A DNA stretch of 64,000 nt from Kribbella pratensis (GCF_004366075.1 NZ_SODU01000004.1:310001-374000), one strand, 5' to 3'; positions 24,738 to 33,295 are shown, counted from the stretch's first letter. The notes: generated by a model not told the origin, from the letters alone. Program-made: numbers and translations.

Positions 24738-26065
24738 GAGTTCTCCTCTTGCGTCTTGATGCTTGGACGTAGGTCTTGAGCCGGCGGGGTCCAGGTCGCC
24801 GCATCCGCGGGCACCTGCTCACCACTGCGGATGTCCTTCACCTCGGGCCCGTGCTCGGTGCTGAACCAGACGAACGGAATACCGCGGCGATCGGCGAACT
24901 TGATCTGCTTCCCGAACTTGGCCGCGGCCGGCGCGACTTCCACCGCGATCCCCCGCCCCCGCAACTGGATCGCCGTCCGCATCGCCTCGGCCCGGTCCTC
25001 CTCCGAGTTCAGCGCGATCAGTACAGCAGTCGGCGTACGCCGGGACGCGGTCACCAATCCCTTGCTGATCAAGCGGTGCACCAGCCGCGACACACCGATC
25101 GAGATCCCGACACCGGGGTACGTCGTCTTGCCGTCGGAGGCCAGCGAGTCGTAGCGTCCGCCGGAGCAGATCGACCCGTAGCCCTCGTCACCGATCAGCT
25201 GGGTCTCGTAGACCGTGCCGGTGTAGTAGTCGAGGCCGCGGGCGATCTTCAGGTCCGCGACCAGCAGGCCGGGCGCGTGCTCGTTCGCCGCCGACATGAT
25301 CTGCGACAGCCGCTCGAGGCCCTCGTCGAGGATCTCGTGCTGCACGCCGAGCGCCCGTACCTGATCCGCGAACGACGCGTCCGTCGACGAGATCTCCGCC
25401 AGCCGCAGCACCTGCTTCGCGGTCTCCGCGGACAGACCCGCCGCGGTCAGCAGGTCGGTGACCTTGTCCGGGCCGATCTTGTCCAGCTTGTCGACGATCC
25501 GGAGCGCTCCGGTGATGTCCTCGATGCCGAGACCGCGGTAGAAGCCCTCCGGGATCTGCCGGGTGTTCACCTGGATCCGGAACGGCGGGATCGGCAGCTT
25601 CCGGAACGCGTCCGCGATCACCAGCGGCAGCTCGACCTCGTAGTGGAACGGCAGGTCGCCGCTGTCGATGATGTCGATGTCCGCCTGGGTGAACTCGCGG
25701 TACCGGCCCTCCTGCGGGCGCTCACCGCGCCACACCTTCTGGATCTGGTAGCGCCGGAACGGGAACACCAGCTTGCCGCTGTGCTCCAGCACGTAGCGGG
25801 CGAACGGGACGGTCAGGTCGAAGTGCAGACCGAGGGCCGCGTCCTCGTCGGCGCCGGCCGCGAGCCGGCGTACGCCGTAGATCTCCTTGTCGGCGTCCTC
25901 GCCCTGGTCGGACAGCCGCTCGACCGGCTCGACCGCGCGGGTCTCGATCGACGCGAAACCGTGCAGCTCGAACGTCTCCCGGATCACGTCGAGGAACTGC
26001 AGCTCGACGATCCGGTCCGACGGTAGGAATTCGGGAAACCCGCTCAGAGGGGTCACCTTGCTCAT
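24734..26065 (-). CDS. hisS: Histidyl-tRNA synthetase
   Basis: The 443-residue class II synthetase has motif 2 FRRYQIQKVWRGERPQEGRY, the histidine-specific signature LKIARGLDYYTGTVYE, GGRYDSL, and motif 3 GVGISIGVSRLVHRL. A C-terminal anticodon-binding domain runs from about 330 to 435. The start ATG 26065 overlaps the stop of the upstream MBL gene (ATGA), and its own stop overlaps the aspS start. The three genes are therefore translationally coupled. Confidence 0.97.
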   Translation of the reverse strand: MSKVTPLSGFPEFLPSDRIVELQFLDVIRETFELHGFASIETRAVEPVERLSDQGEDADKEIYGVRRLAAGADEDAALGLHFDLTVPFARYVLEHSGKLVFPFRRYQIQKVWRGERPQEGRYREFTQADIDIIDSGDLPFHYEVELPLVIADAFRKLPIPPFRIQVNTRQIPEGFYRGLGIEDITGALRIVDKLDKIGPDKVTDLLTAAGLSAETAKQVLRLAEISSTDASFADQVRALGVQHEILDEGLERLSQIMSAANEHAPGLLVADLKIARGLDYYTGTVYETQLIGDEGYGSICSGGRYDSLASDGKTTYPGVGISIGVSRLVHRLISKGLVTASRRTPTAVLIALNSEEDRAEAMRTAIQLRGRGIAVEVAPAAAKFGKQIKFADRRGIPFVWFSTEHGPEVKDIRSGEQVPADAATWTPPAQDLRPSIKTQEENS

Positions 26066-26751
26066 GAGTTCTGTGTCTCCAGGTCCTGCAAGTAGGGGTT
26101 GGTCGCCTTCTCCCGGCCGATCGTGGTCTGGCCACCATGACCCGGCAGGACGACGATCTCGTCGCGCATCGGCAGGATCTTGGTGGCCAGCGTATGCAGC
26201 ATCGCCGGATGGTCGCCGCCAGGCAGATCCGTCCGGCCGATCGACCCGGCGAACAACACGTCACCGGAGAACAAGACGGCGGGCACCTCTTCCGGCCCGT
26301 CGTACGGCGTGGTGAAGGTGACCGAGCCGCGGGTGTGACCCGGGGTGTGGTCGACCGTGAACCGGAGCCCCGCCAGCTCGAGCGCCTGCCCGTCCTTGAG
26401 TTCCGACACCTCGTCCGGCTCGGCGAAGGCGTGATCGCCGCCGAGCAGCATCCGCGCCGTCTCCGGGCTGATCCCGGCCATCGGGTCGGCGAGCAGGTGC
26501 CGGTCGTCCGGGTGGATCCAGGCGGTCGCGTCGTACGTCCCGCAGACCGGGAGGACGGAGAACATGTGGTCGATGTGACCGTGCGTGAGCAGCACCGCGA
26601 CGGGTTTCAGCTTGTTCTCCCGGACGACTTCCGCGACACCCGGTGTCGCGTCCATCCCGGGGTCGACGACGATGCACTCCGCGCCCTGGCCGGTGGCGAC
26701 GACGTAGCAGTTCGTACCCCACGGTCCCGCGGGGAACCCGGCGATGAGCAC
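26062..26751 (-). CDS. MBL-fold metallo-hydrolase (glyoxalase II-like)
   Basis: The 229-residue protein has the binuclear metal-site motif LLTHGHIDHMFSV (HxHxDH), the later VDHTPGHTRGSVTF histidine, GDVLFAGSIGRTDLPGG and VLPGHGGQTTIGRE. This order matches the hydroxyacylglutathione-hydrolase-like (GloB) branch of metallo-beta-lactamase-fold enzymes. The GTG start at 26751 has AGGAAGG upstream. It heads the operon with hisS and aspS, a conserved actinomycete arrangement; the physiological substrate is not established. Confidence 0.9.
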   Translation of the reverse strand: MLIAGFPAGPWGTNCYVVATGQGAECIVVDPGMDATPGVAEVVRENKLKPVAVLLTHGHIDHMFSVLPVCGTYDATAWIHPDDRHLLADPMAGISPETARMLLGGDHAFAEPDEVSELKDGQALELAGLRFTVDHTPGHTRGSVTFTTPYDGPEEVPAVLFSGDVLFAGSIGRTDLPGGDHPAMLHTLATKILPMRDEIVVLPGHGGQTTIGREKATNPYLQDLETQNS

Positions 26752-27011
26752 GGCAGACCTTCCTGGAACGGGGTTCGGGACCCACCAAGGTTACCCGGGT
26801 GGTTCGCCGTACTTCGAACCGGATTGTGATGCAACCCCGTTGCGCCTGAGCTGGGAGTTTGTGATTGTTCAGGGATAAGCCTTTGCACGCCGGAGGCTTG
26901 AGCGTCGAGAAGGCAGCTCGACGCGCCCAGGCGGGCCCTGTCCGCGTGGTTGGACCGGGGACTGACCAGAATGGGCACGAGCGCAGTGCATACCGCCGGA
27001 AGGGGCGAGTT

Positions 27012-28238
27012 GTGGCCGGAGAGAACTGGGGCCGGGTAGCCGAGGACGGAACGGTCTTCGTACGGACGAAGGACGGTGAACGGGCGGTCGGCCAGTGGCC
27101 GGACGCGAACCCCGAGGAGGCGCTCGCCTTCTACACCCGCCGGTACGACGCGCTGGCGTTCGAGGTGGAGCTACTGGAACAGCGTGTGCAGGCAGGCACA
27201 GTTTCTCCGGACGACGCCCGCGCTGCCGTGAAGAAGGTCGCTGCCTCGATCGAGGGCGCACAGGCGGTCGGCGACCTGGACGGGCTGCTGGCCCGGCTCG
27301 AAGCGCTCACCCCGCTCGTCGCTCAGCAGCGCGAACGGCGCAAGGCCGAGCGGGCCGCCAAGGTCGAGGAGGCGCGCTCCGCCAAGACCAAGATCGCCAC
27401 CGAGGCCGAGACCATCGCGGCCGGCACCGACTGGCGCCACGGCGTGACCCGCCTGCGCGAACTGCTCGACGAGTGGAAGGCACTCCCCCGGCTCGACAAG
27501 TCCAGCGACGACGAGCTCTGGCACCGGTTCTCCTCCGCGCGTACGACGTACACGCGGCATCGCAAGCAGCACTTCGCCGAGCTGTCCTCGAAGCGCGAAG
27601 AGGCAGCTGTGGTGAAGGAGCGGCTCGCGGCCGAGGCGGAGTCGCTCGCGGGGTCGACCGAGTGGGGTCCGACGTCCGGGCGCTTCCGGGACCTGATGCG
27701 GCAGTGGAAGGCCGCCGGGCCGGCGCCTCGTGAGGTGGACGACAAGCTGTGGGCACGGTTCCGCGCCGCGCAGGACCTGTTCTTCGGCGCGCGGGACGCC
27801 GTACAGGCCGAGGAGAACGCCGAGCAGGTGCAGAACCTGCAGGCCAAGGAAGCGCTGCTGGCGGAGATCGAGACCATCCTGCCGGTCGAGGACGCCCGCA
27901 CCGCCCGCGAGCAGCTCCGGGAGTACCTGGACCGCTGGGACCAGATCGGCAAGGTCCCGCGGGACTCGATGCGCGCCATCGACGGACGGCTGCGCGCCGT
28001 CGAGCAGGCCGTGAAGGCGGCCGAGGACGAGGTCTGGAACCGCAGCAACCCCGAGGCCCGCGCCCGCGCGGAGGCGACCGTCAAGCAGCTCCAGTCCCTG
28101 ATCTCGGACCTGGAGAAGCAGGCCGCCAAGTTCGAGGCCCAGGGCAACACCCGCAAGGCCACCGAAGCCCGCGAAGCCATCGCCGCCCGCCGCGAATGGC
28201 TGACCCAGGCCCAGAACGCCCTCAACGACTTCAGCTGA
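27012..28238 (+). CDS. DUF349 domain-containing protein
   Basis: The 408-residue protein starts at GTG 27012 behind GGAAGGGG. It contains at least three copies of the DUF349 helical repeat, recognisable by W-x-x-G-x-x-R/LREL-x-x-W-K segments: DWRHGVTRLRELLDEWKALP, EWGPTSGRFRDLMRQWKAAG and the related REQLREYLDRWDQIGKVPRD. Each of the first two is followed by a LW-RF-x-A motif. The rest is charged coiled coil, cytosolic, with no signal peptide. DUF349 function is unknown. The gene is divergent from the MBL-hisS-aspS operon, as often seen in actinomycetes. Confidence 0.9.
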   Translation: MAGENWGRVAEDGTVFVRTKDGERAVGQWPDANPEEALAFYTRRYDALAFEVELLEQRVQAGTVSPDDARAAVKKVAASIEGAQAVGDLDGLLARLEALTPLVAQQRERRKAERAAKVEEARSAKTKIATEAETIAAGTDWRHGVTRLRELLDEWKALPRLDKSSDDELWHRFSSARTTYTRHRKQHFAELSSKREEAAVVKERLAAEAESLAGSTEWGPTSGRFRDLMRQWKAAGPAPREVDDKLWARFRAAQDLFFGARDAVQAEENAEQVQNLQAKEALLAEIETILPVEDARTAREQLREYLDRWDQIGKVPRDSMRAIDGRLRAVEQAVKAAEDEVWNRSNPEARARAEATVKQLQSLISDLEKQAAKFEAQGNTRKATEAREAIAARREWLTQAQNALNDFS

Positions 28239-28295
28239 CCCCAACCCTGTGGACAACTTCCGGCACCGGAACGGCGAATCAGTCATCCTGCTGGG

Positions 28296-29159
28296 ATGTT
28301 CGAGTACGACCAGCCGTTCTACTTCGCCGGCTTGCCCTTCACCGCCCGCCAGGTGCCTCGCAAACTTGCCTGGCTACTGGCCCGCGGCGAGATCCGCCAG
28401 TTCCTGAAAGGCGTGTACGTCGACGTCCGGGTACCCGACTCCCCCACCCTCCGCGCCGACGCCCTGCGACTGGTTGTCCCATCCGACGCGATCATCTGCG
28501 GCCGGGCCGCAGCCTGGCTCCACGGCATCGAAACCACGGCCCTCGGACCTGAGCCCATGGTCAGCCCACACTGGACCTTCCTCGAACAGCCCTTCGTCGA
28601 AACGCAGGGTCTGAAGGTGATCACTCCGGCCGCGACGGCCATCGAGCTCGCCAAGAACCTCAGACTCCCGTTCGCGCTCTCGGCCGTCGATGCGCTCCTC
28701 CATGCGGGGGTGGTCAGCTTCCATGAGCTCACAGCAGCGGCCGCGGCGTACTTCGCCGAAGACGTCAACTCTCTGGCCGCCCGCGTCATCCGCTACGCCG
28801 ACCACCGCGCTGCCTCGCCCGCGGAGTCCTGGCTGCGGTTGCGGCTACTGGATGCCGGTTTCGGGCGGCCGGATCTCCAGGTACGTGTGGAGGGGCCGGA
28901 CCGGGTGTATCGGCTTGACGTCGGGTATCCGGATCGGCCCGTCGACGGGCGGCGGCTCGGCCTCGAGTACGACAGCGACGAATGGCACTCGAGTACGAAG
29001 CAACAGCTCCGCGACGAAACCCGCCGTACAGAACTGGACGCCTTGGGCTGGCACATCATCTCGGTCCGCCGCCCCGACCTCTGGGGCTCCTACCCAGCCT
29101 TGGAGCTAGCCGTCGGCAGCTTCCTCTGTCAAGAACCACGGCTACCGCGGCGGTGGTGA
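28296..29159 (+). CDS. AbiEi-like N-terminal plus DUF559-type nuclease-fold protein
   Basis: The 287-residue protein has an N-terminal winged-helix/AbiEi-like antitoxin region (LLARGEIRQFLKGVYVDVRV, SDAIICGRAAAWLHGIE). Its C-terminal DUF559-type domain (about 190-280) resembles Vsr/PD-(D/E)xK endonucleases: RLGLEYDSDEWHSSTKQQLR, then DETRRTELDALGWHIISVRR. Proteins of this make-up are abundant in actinobacteria and are usually not paired with a toxin; no AbiEii nucleotidyltransferase lies next door. Nuclease activity is unproven. The start is ATG 28296 with no strong ribosome binding site. Confidence 0.75.
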   Translation: MFEYDQPFYFAGLPFTARQVPRKLAWLLARGEIRQFLKGVYVDVRVPDSPTLRADALRLVVPSDAIICGRAAAWLHGIETTALGPEPMVSPHWTFLEQPFVETQGLKVITPAATAIELAKNLRLPFALSAVDALLHAGVVSFHELTAAAAAYFAEDVNSLAARVIRYADHRAASPAESWLRLRLLDAGFGRPDLQVRVEGPDRVYRLDVGYPDRPVDGRRLGLEYDSDEWHSSTKQQLRDETRRTELDALGWHIISVRRPDLWGSYPALELAVGSFLCQEPRLPRRW

Positions 29160-29165
29160 GACGCG

Positions 29166-29186
29166 ACGACATCGACGAGTACGAGC
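29166..29186. repeat. 21-bp direct repeat, left copy
   Basis: ACGACATCGACGAGTACGAG (plus C) recurs at 30510-30530 with one mismatch (20 of 21 identical). The two copies flank the gene at 29295-30503. Here the repeat lies in a short open frame starting with a GTGA overlap at the end of the AbiEi-like gene (29156-29284) that encodes DDIDEYERA. Confidence 0.6.
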
Positions 29187-29294
29187 GGGCGATCGGGCTG
29201 CAGAAGGATCCTGTGCGGACTGGGATAAAGTCGTCTCGGCACGATGGGTGGGGTGGAGTGCGTCACCGTACGGGCGAGGCCTGAAGGGGGAATC

Positions 29295-30503
29295 GTGGAT
29301 AACTCTGAAGAAGAGATCCCTCAAGAAGTCACGGTCCGACGCTTGGGCGAGGAGGGATCGGAGCTCGCCGTCTTCGAGTTCCAAGGGAAGTTGCGAGAGC
29401 TGATGATCTCCAGTCTCCGCGAGGGCTACCTCACCACCGGGAGCTACGTCCCGGACGCGAGGGCCGTCTCTCCGCAAGGTGCGCTGTCGTTGGCTGTCGC
29501 AGGCGCGGCGACGGGAGCTACCGCGCTCTCGGCAGCGTTCTCGTCGACGCTCTTCATGGCGACTGCCAATCCCGCGACGCTGATGACCCTCGGCAACGGC
29601 GTCGGTAGCGCCGTGATGGGAGCCGGTGGGATCGTCGGACAGGCGGCGTTCATCCCCGTGGCGAGCTCACTTCCGGTGGTGGCGCCGATCCTCGCGGTCC
29701 TGGCGCTCAACACGGCAGTGATGATGCAGCAGTTCAAGCAAGTCGATCGGAAGCTCGACAGCATCAAGAGCGCCTTGGACAAGGCGATCGCCAGGAGCGA
29801 AGCGACGCACGCGGGCAAACTGCTCGCCGCCTCCAGGACCGTCGACGACGTCTACCGGCAGTACGGTATCGAAGGGTCATTCTCGAACGACATGCTCGTG
29901 CGCCTCGCGCTCGCGGAACGCGACGTGAGAGCACTCGCCGCCAGGTTCCGGCAGCTTGTCGAAGCGCGCAGCGCGACGAACGTCGATAACCTCAACGAGG
30001 TTCAGGAGGCGAACTACGACGCTCACAGCGCGATGCTCGCCTCGTTCGTGGAGCTCCGTGTCTCCTATCTCCGGGTCTGTGTCGATATGCAGGAGAATCC
30101 GAAATCAGTCACCTCGTCAATGGAATACCTGAAGTCGGTCATCGACGACGGGATCGTGTTCTGGCAGCAGTTGCAGGACCGATCGCGAGGGCTCAAGGAC
30201 GAGATCGGTCAGCTCGAGGCGAAGCTCCAGGACATGAACTGGGCGGCACGTAACCTCCCAGGCGGTGAGGGCGCCACGCTCGAGAAGGAACTCGCGAAGC
30301 GCAACCGCGCGTACCGGTCGACGATGGAGAGCGAGCGGGAGATCATGAGCGAGTTCCATTCGCTCATCGAGTCCGCCCGAACGACTCGGAAGGCGCTCGA
30401 GGCGTCTGGGCCGACGAACGGCGCCACCTCGCCGACCCTTGTCTACTGGAAGGACGAGACGGGCGAGCATTCGTTCGTGACGGAGAAGAACCTCATTTCC
30501 TGA
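29295..30503 (+). CDS. Unrecognised protein: hydrophobic glycine-rich hairpin between helical domains
   Basis: The gene starts at GTG 29295 (VDNSEEEIPQEVTVRRLGEE) behind AAGGGGG and encodes 402 residues. Residues 1-58 are polar. Residues 60-145 form a long Ala/Gly/Val-rich hydrophobic block (for example GALSLAVAGAATGATALSAA and SSLPVVAPILAVLALNTAVM), broken around 95-120 by glycines, so it can form a membrane hairpin. From 146 on it is nearly all charged helix with coiled-coil character (VDRKLDSIKSALDKAIARSE; DEIGQLEAKLQD). There is no signal peptide. The layout recalls alpha-helical pore formers or membrane-remodelling proteins, but no family is recognised and no function is claimed. Confidence 0.7.
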   Translation: MDNSEEEIPQEVTVRRLGEEGSELAVFEFQGKLRELMISSLREGYLTTGSYVPDARAVSPQGALSLAVAGAATGATALSAAFSSTLFMATANPATLMTLGNGVGSAVMGAGGIVGQAAFIPVASSLPVVAPILAVLALNTAVMMQQFKQVDRKLDSIKSALDKAIARSEATHAGKLLAASRTVDDVYRQYGIEGSFSNDMLVRLALAERDVRALAARFRQLVEARSATNVDNLNEVQEANYDAHSAMLASFVELRVSYLRVCVDMQENPKSVTSSMEYLKSVIDDGIVFWQQLQDRSRGLKDEIGQLEAKLQDMNWAARNLPGGEGATLEKELAKRNRAYRSTMESEREIMSEFHSLIESARTTRKALEASGPTNGATSPTLVYWKDETGEHSFVTEKNLIS

Positions 30504-30509
30504 TCGGCC

Positions 30510-30530
30510 ACGACGTCGACGAGTACGAGC
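30510..30530. repeat. 21-bp direct repeat, right copy
   Basis: This is the second copy of the repeat at 29166-29186, differing at one base (GTC for ATC). It begins 7 bases after the stop of the 29295-30503 gene, and the pair brackets that gene. Confidence 0.6.
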
Positions 30531-30556
30531 CGGAGGAGCATGCGGTCATGCCCCCA

Positions 30557-30594
30557 ACCACCCGGTTCACCCATGGGCTGATGAACCGGGTGGT
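30557..30594. terminator. Bidirectional hairpin between convergent genes
   Basis: ACCACCCGGTTCA (30557-30569) and TGAACCGGGTGGT (30582-30594) are perfectly complementary over 13 bp with a 12-nt loop. It separates the plus-strand gene ending at 30503 from the minus-strand gene ending at 30676. Confidence 0.75.
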
Positions 30595-30675
30595 GTGGGA
30601 TCCGCTCGCCCCGGCGGGGACATGGTGCCCGCGTGGCGACCAGTCCGGTGCGGCGGGATCGAACCCAGCGCCGAG

Positions 30676-31422
30676 TCAGTCGTTGTAGCGGCGGCGGGCC
30701 ATCATGAGGATCCCCAGGGCGAGCACGCCGGCTGACCCGGCGATCGGGAGGAAGTAGTGCTTGGTCGACCTGACGGTGGTTGACGCGGTCGTGTCGTAGC
30801 CGCCGGCCACGCCGTTCTCGTTGTACTGCGAGCCAGGCAGCTTGTCTGAGTACCGCTGCGAGACGAGTTCCTGGTACGCCGTGACGGTGATCGGTCGGGC
30901 GCCGATCGACTTGACGGCCGACTGGTTCAGCGGTCGCACCTGAGTGCCGGAGAGGGCGTACCAGGCGCCGACCTGAGGCTCGGTGAAGACGAGTGCTCCG
31001 GCAGCGGCCGACACCATCCGCGCCTCGGTGTTGCCGGAGGCCACGTTGACCGCATGCCAGGCGCCCGTGGCATCGGGCGTGGTGAAGACGGTCAATGTCC
31101 GACCGCCTTGCGCCGCGGTGGTTGCGGCGTACCAGAAGGTCGCAACGGGAGCCGACGCGTCACGCACGAAGGCAGGGTTGAGCGCGTAGATCGGCTGCGT
31201 GTCCCGCACGACACTCGCCGCGGCCTTCGCCGTACCTCCGGCCTTGCCCAGCAGGCTCAGCGCCTCGGACGAACGCGCGGCATTGGTTGCCTTGGACAAC
31301 TCGGTCGGAGCGACCGGCTGCGGACCCGCCGCATCGGCCAGACCGGCGGCAGCGAAGGTGAAACCGAGACCAGCAGCGAGTACGGCGGCGCAGCGGAGCA
31401 GGACGTTCTTCGGGCGGCGCAT
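30676..31422 (-). CDS. Exported protein with C-terminal membrane anchor, unknown function
   Basis: The 248-residue protein has a Sec signal peptide (LLRCAAVLAAGLGFTFAAAG, cleavage near ADA-AG). An Ala/Thr-rich extracytoplasmic domain (about 35-210) follows, then a C-terminal helix (FLPIAGSAGVLALGILMMAR) ending in RRRYND, a wall-proximal membrane anchor without an LPXTG motif. The domain is not recognised. It starts one base after the stop of the cysteine-protease gene, so the two exported proteins are co-translated and may interact. Confidence 0.7.
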   Translation of the reverse strand: MRRPKNVLLRCAAVLAAGLGFTFAAAGLADAAGPQPVAPTELSKATNAARSSEALSLLGKAGGTAKAAASVVRDTQPIYALNPAFVRDASAPVATFWYAATTAAQGGRTLTVFTTPDATGAWHAVNVASGNTEARMVSAAAGALVFTEPQVGAWYALSGTQVRPLNQSAVKSIGARPITVTAYQELVSQRYSDKLPGSQYNENGVAGGYDTTASTTVRSTKHYFLPIAGSAGVLALGILMMARRRYND

Positions 31423-31423
31423 G

Positions 31424-32023
31424 TCAGGCTCCGATCCGGTACAGGGAATGCGTCCAGGTGAACTGCGAGTTGGACCGGTACCAGTTGTAGGACGAGTAGT
31501 TGTAGCGCGGGTCGTCCGGCCACGGGTTGTAGTACTCGATGGTCGAGTCGGACGCGTCGTACCCGATGATGTCCATCATGTGTCCGCCGCCCGAGGTCCA
31601 GCCGATCCGCGTCATCACCGGGCGGCCGGCGGCGATCTCGGTGACGAGCGTGCTGAAGCCGAGCGTGGACGAGACGTAGCTGCCGGCGCTGATCCCGATC
31701 GCCCGGAAGGCCCTCTGGTCGTTGCCGAGCGTGGCCTGGTTGTTCGGGCAGGTGCTGTTCATCGAGTAGCCGAAGGCAAGGTTGCAGAACTGGTTCTGCG
31801 AGTACGAGCGGCCGTAGAACGCGGCGATACTGTTGCCGCTCGCGGCCCAGCACCAGTTCGACTTCTGCTGGGCCTGGCCGGTGACGTTCAGGTAGTAGCT
31901 GCTGGGTGCGGCCGAGGCCGGCGGGGCGAGCGGCGCCAGCGTCACCAGACCGAGGATCGTGGCCAGGAGCAACGACCAGCTGCGACGAGGCACCGGACAG
32001 GGCCTGGGGCGGAGCCTGCGCAT
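31424..32023 (-). CDS. Secreted papain-like (C39-like) cysteine protease
   Basis: I start at ATG 32023, behind a perfect AAGGAGG site, giving 199 residues; the longer frame has no such site. A signal peptide (RRSWSLLLATILGLVTLAPL, cleavage near ASA) precedes a papain-like domain with QQKSNWCWAASGNSIAAFYG (catalytic C58), SGGGHMMDIIGYD (H148) and YYNPWPDD (N166). Two further cysteines (about 80 and 92) could form a disulfide. The substrate is unknown. It is co-transcribed with the anchored protein at 30676-31422. Confidence 0.8.
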   Translation of the reverse strand: MRRLRPRPCPVPRRSWSLLLATILGLVTLAPLAPPASAAPSSYYLNVTGQAQQKSNWCWAASGNSIAAFYGRSYSQNQFCNLAFGYSMNSTCPNNQATLGNDQRAFRAIGISAGSYVSSTLGFSTLVTEIAAGRPVMTRIGWTSGGGHMMDIIGYDASDSTIEYYNPWPDDPRYNYSSYNWYRSNSQFTWTHSLYRIGA

Positions 32024-32202
32024 GAGTCCTCCTTCGAGAGGTACTGCGGGGTGGGCGAGGTCCATCGTCGGGACGGGACCACTGCGCGGCAAGAACTCGG
32101 ATCGGGGGTGTGAACGGCAACGGCGCGTGAACGAGGCGTGACGAGCCAGTGTCAGCGGGTGCTGTGAATGTTTACACTGCTGCCCTGAAGGAGCGTGGGC
32201 CC

Positions 32203-33105
32203 ATGATCAAGCCGGTCGAAGTCCGTGCGGTGACTCCGGAAGCGTCGTTCGCGGAGGCACTGCGGCAGGCGATCGCCCGCCGCGGGCTGGCCCTCAACCG
32301 GATCCGGACCCATCTGGCCGACCGCGGGCTGCACGTCGGGGTCGCAACACTCAGCACCTGGCAGAGCGGCCGCCGGATCCCCTGCGAGGATTCGCTGGCG
32401 ATCGTGACGGCGCTCGAAGAGCTCTTGCAGGTGCCGCCCGGCTGGCTGACCGGACGGATCCCTCCGGCGCGGACCGAGCCGGAGACGGCGCCGCAGCCGT
32501 ACGCCGTTGTCGACTACGCCGAGGCGCTCACCCGGCTGCTCGACCGGCTCCGCCGTGACGCCCACGGCCGGCTGCGCAACGTGACCGTTCTCGAAGAGGT
32601 CCGGCTGGGCGCGGATCGGAGTGCGCACAGCCGGCGGGTCATCCAGAGCGTGGTCGCCGTACAGCCGGTGGATCGGCTGATCATCGCGCACCAGGGCGAG
32701 CCGGGCTGCGACGCCGAGCAACTCGCCTTGCGAGCGTTGAGCGGTTGCCGGACCGGCCGGATCGCCCGCTCGCCCGAAGCCGGTGCGATGCTCGGGGAGC
32801 TGCTCCTCGACCGGGTCCTCGCGGTCGGCGAGACGGCCGTCGTGCACTACGAGATCGAGGACCGCACCGGGTTGCCGTCGACGGAGTACCAGCGGTTCAG
32901 CGAGTGGGGCGGGATGCATTACGTGCTGGAGGTGCAGTTCGACCGGGCCGCGCTGCCGGTCCGCGTCCACGAGATCCGCCGTCGCCACACGTCCGGCCCG
33001 AACCTGGTCCACCGCGACCTGATGCTCACCCCCGACGGCCGCGTCCACGTCATCGAAGCCTCCGCAGACCCCGGCACAGTAGGAATCACCTGGGAGTGGG
33101 ACTAG
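32203..33105 (+). CDS. XRE-like DNA-binding regulator with unknown C-terminal domain
   Basis: The start is ATG 32203, behind GAAGGAG, giving 300 residues. Residues about 12-85 form a helix-turn-helix of the XRE kind (ASFAEALRQAIARRGLALNR, VGVATLSTWQSGRRIPCEDS, ALEELLQVPPGWLTGR). The C-terminal two thirds is an unrecognised beta-rich domain (GETAVVHYEIEDRTGLPSTE, MHYVLEVQFDRAALPVRVHE) that may bind a ligand. It is divergent from the protease operon and could regulate it (inference). Confidence 0.7.
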   Translation: MIKPVEVRAVTPEASFAEALRQAIARRGLALNRIRTHLADRGLHVGVATLSTWQSGRRIPCEDSLAIVTALEELLQVPPGWLTGRIPPARTEPETAPQPYAVVDYAEALTRLLDRLRRDAHGRLRNVTVLEEVRLGADRSAHSRRVIQSVVAVQPVDRLIIAHQGEPGCDAEQLALRALSGCRTGRIARSPEAGAMLGELLLDRVLAVGETAVVHYEIEDRTGLPSTEYQRFSEWGGMHYVLEVQFDRAALPVRVHEIRRRHTSGPNLVHRDLMLTPDGRVHVIEASADPGTVGITWEWD

Positions 33106-33145
33106 AGCGCTCCCCGCTCCCGACCGTCCGCAATTTCGTGGGCTG

Positions 33146-33241
33146 ACCCACCAATTTGGTGGGTAGACCCATGACCTGCTGGGTTCCTGACCCTGGTTCA
33201 GGGTGCAGAACCTCCGACCTGATGGGTCTACCCACCAAATT
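33146..33241. repeat. Nested inverted-repeat structure (cruciform-capable) in a convergent gap
   Basis: A 20-bp perfect inverted repeat, AATTTGGTGGGTAGACCCAT (33153-33172) against 33222-33241, encloses GGTTC/GAACC (33182-33186, 33208-33212) and ACCCTG/CAGGGT (33190-33195, 33199-33204). ACCCACCAATTTGGTGGGT (33146-33164) is itself a near-palindrome, and a diverged third copy of the motif lies at 33132-33150. The 293-bp gap between genes at 33105 and 33399 otherwise holds only the tandem repeat at 33296-33390. Confidence 0.85.
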
Positions 33242-33295
33242 CGCACTCAGCGACGGGCACTGGACCCGTGGATGATCGGGCGCGGCAGGTGAGGC

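Noticed and set aside
26752..27011. Possible tRNA or riboswitch in the 260-bp divergent gap before the DUF349 gene
   Set aside because: No cloverleaf or recognisable aptamer was found; the gap appears to hold only divergent promoters that I cannot place with confidence.
28296..30503. AbiEi/AbiEii type IV toxin-antitoxin pair
   Set aside because: The first protein has an AbiEi-like part but ends in a DUF559-type domain, and the next gene has no nucleotidyltransferase motifs.
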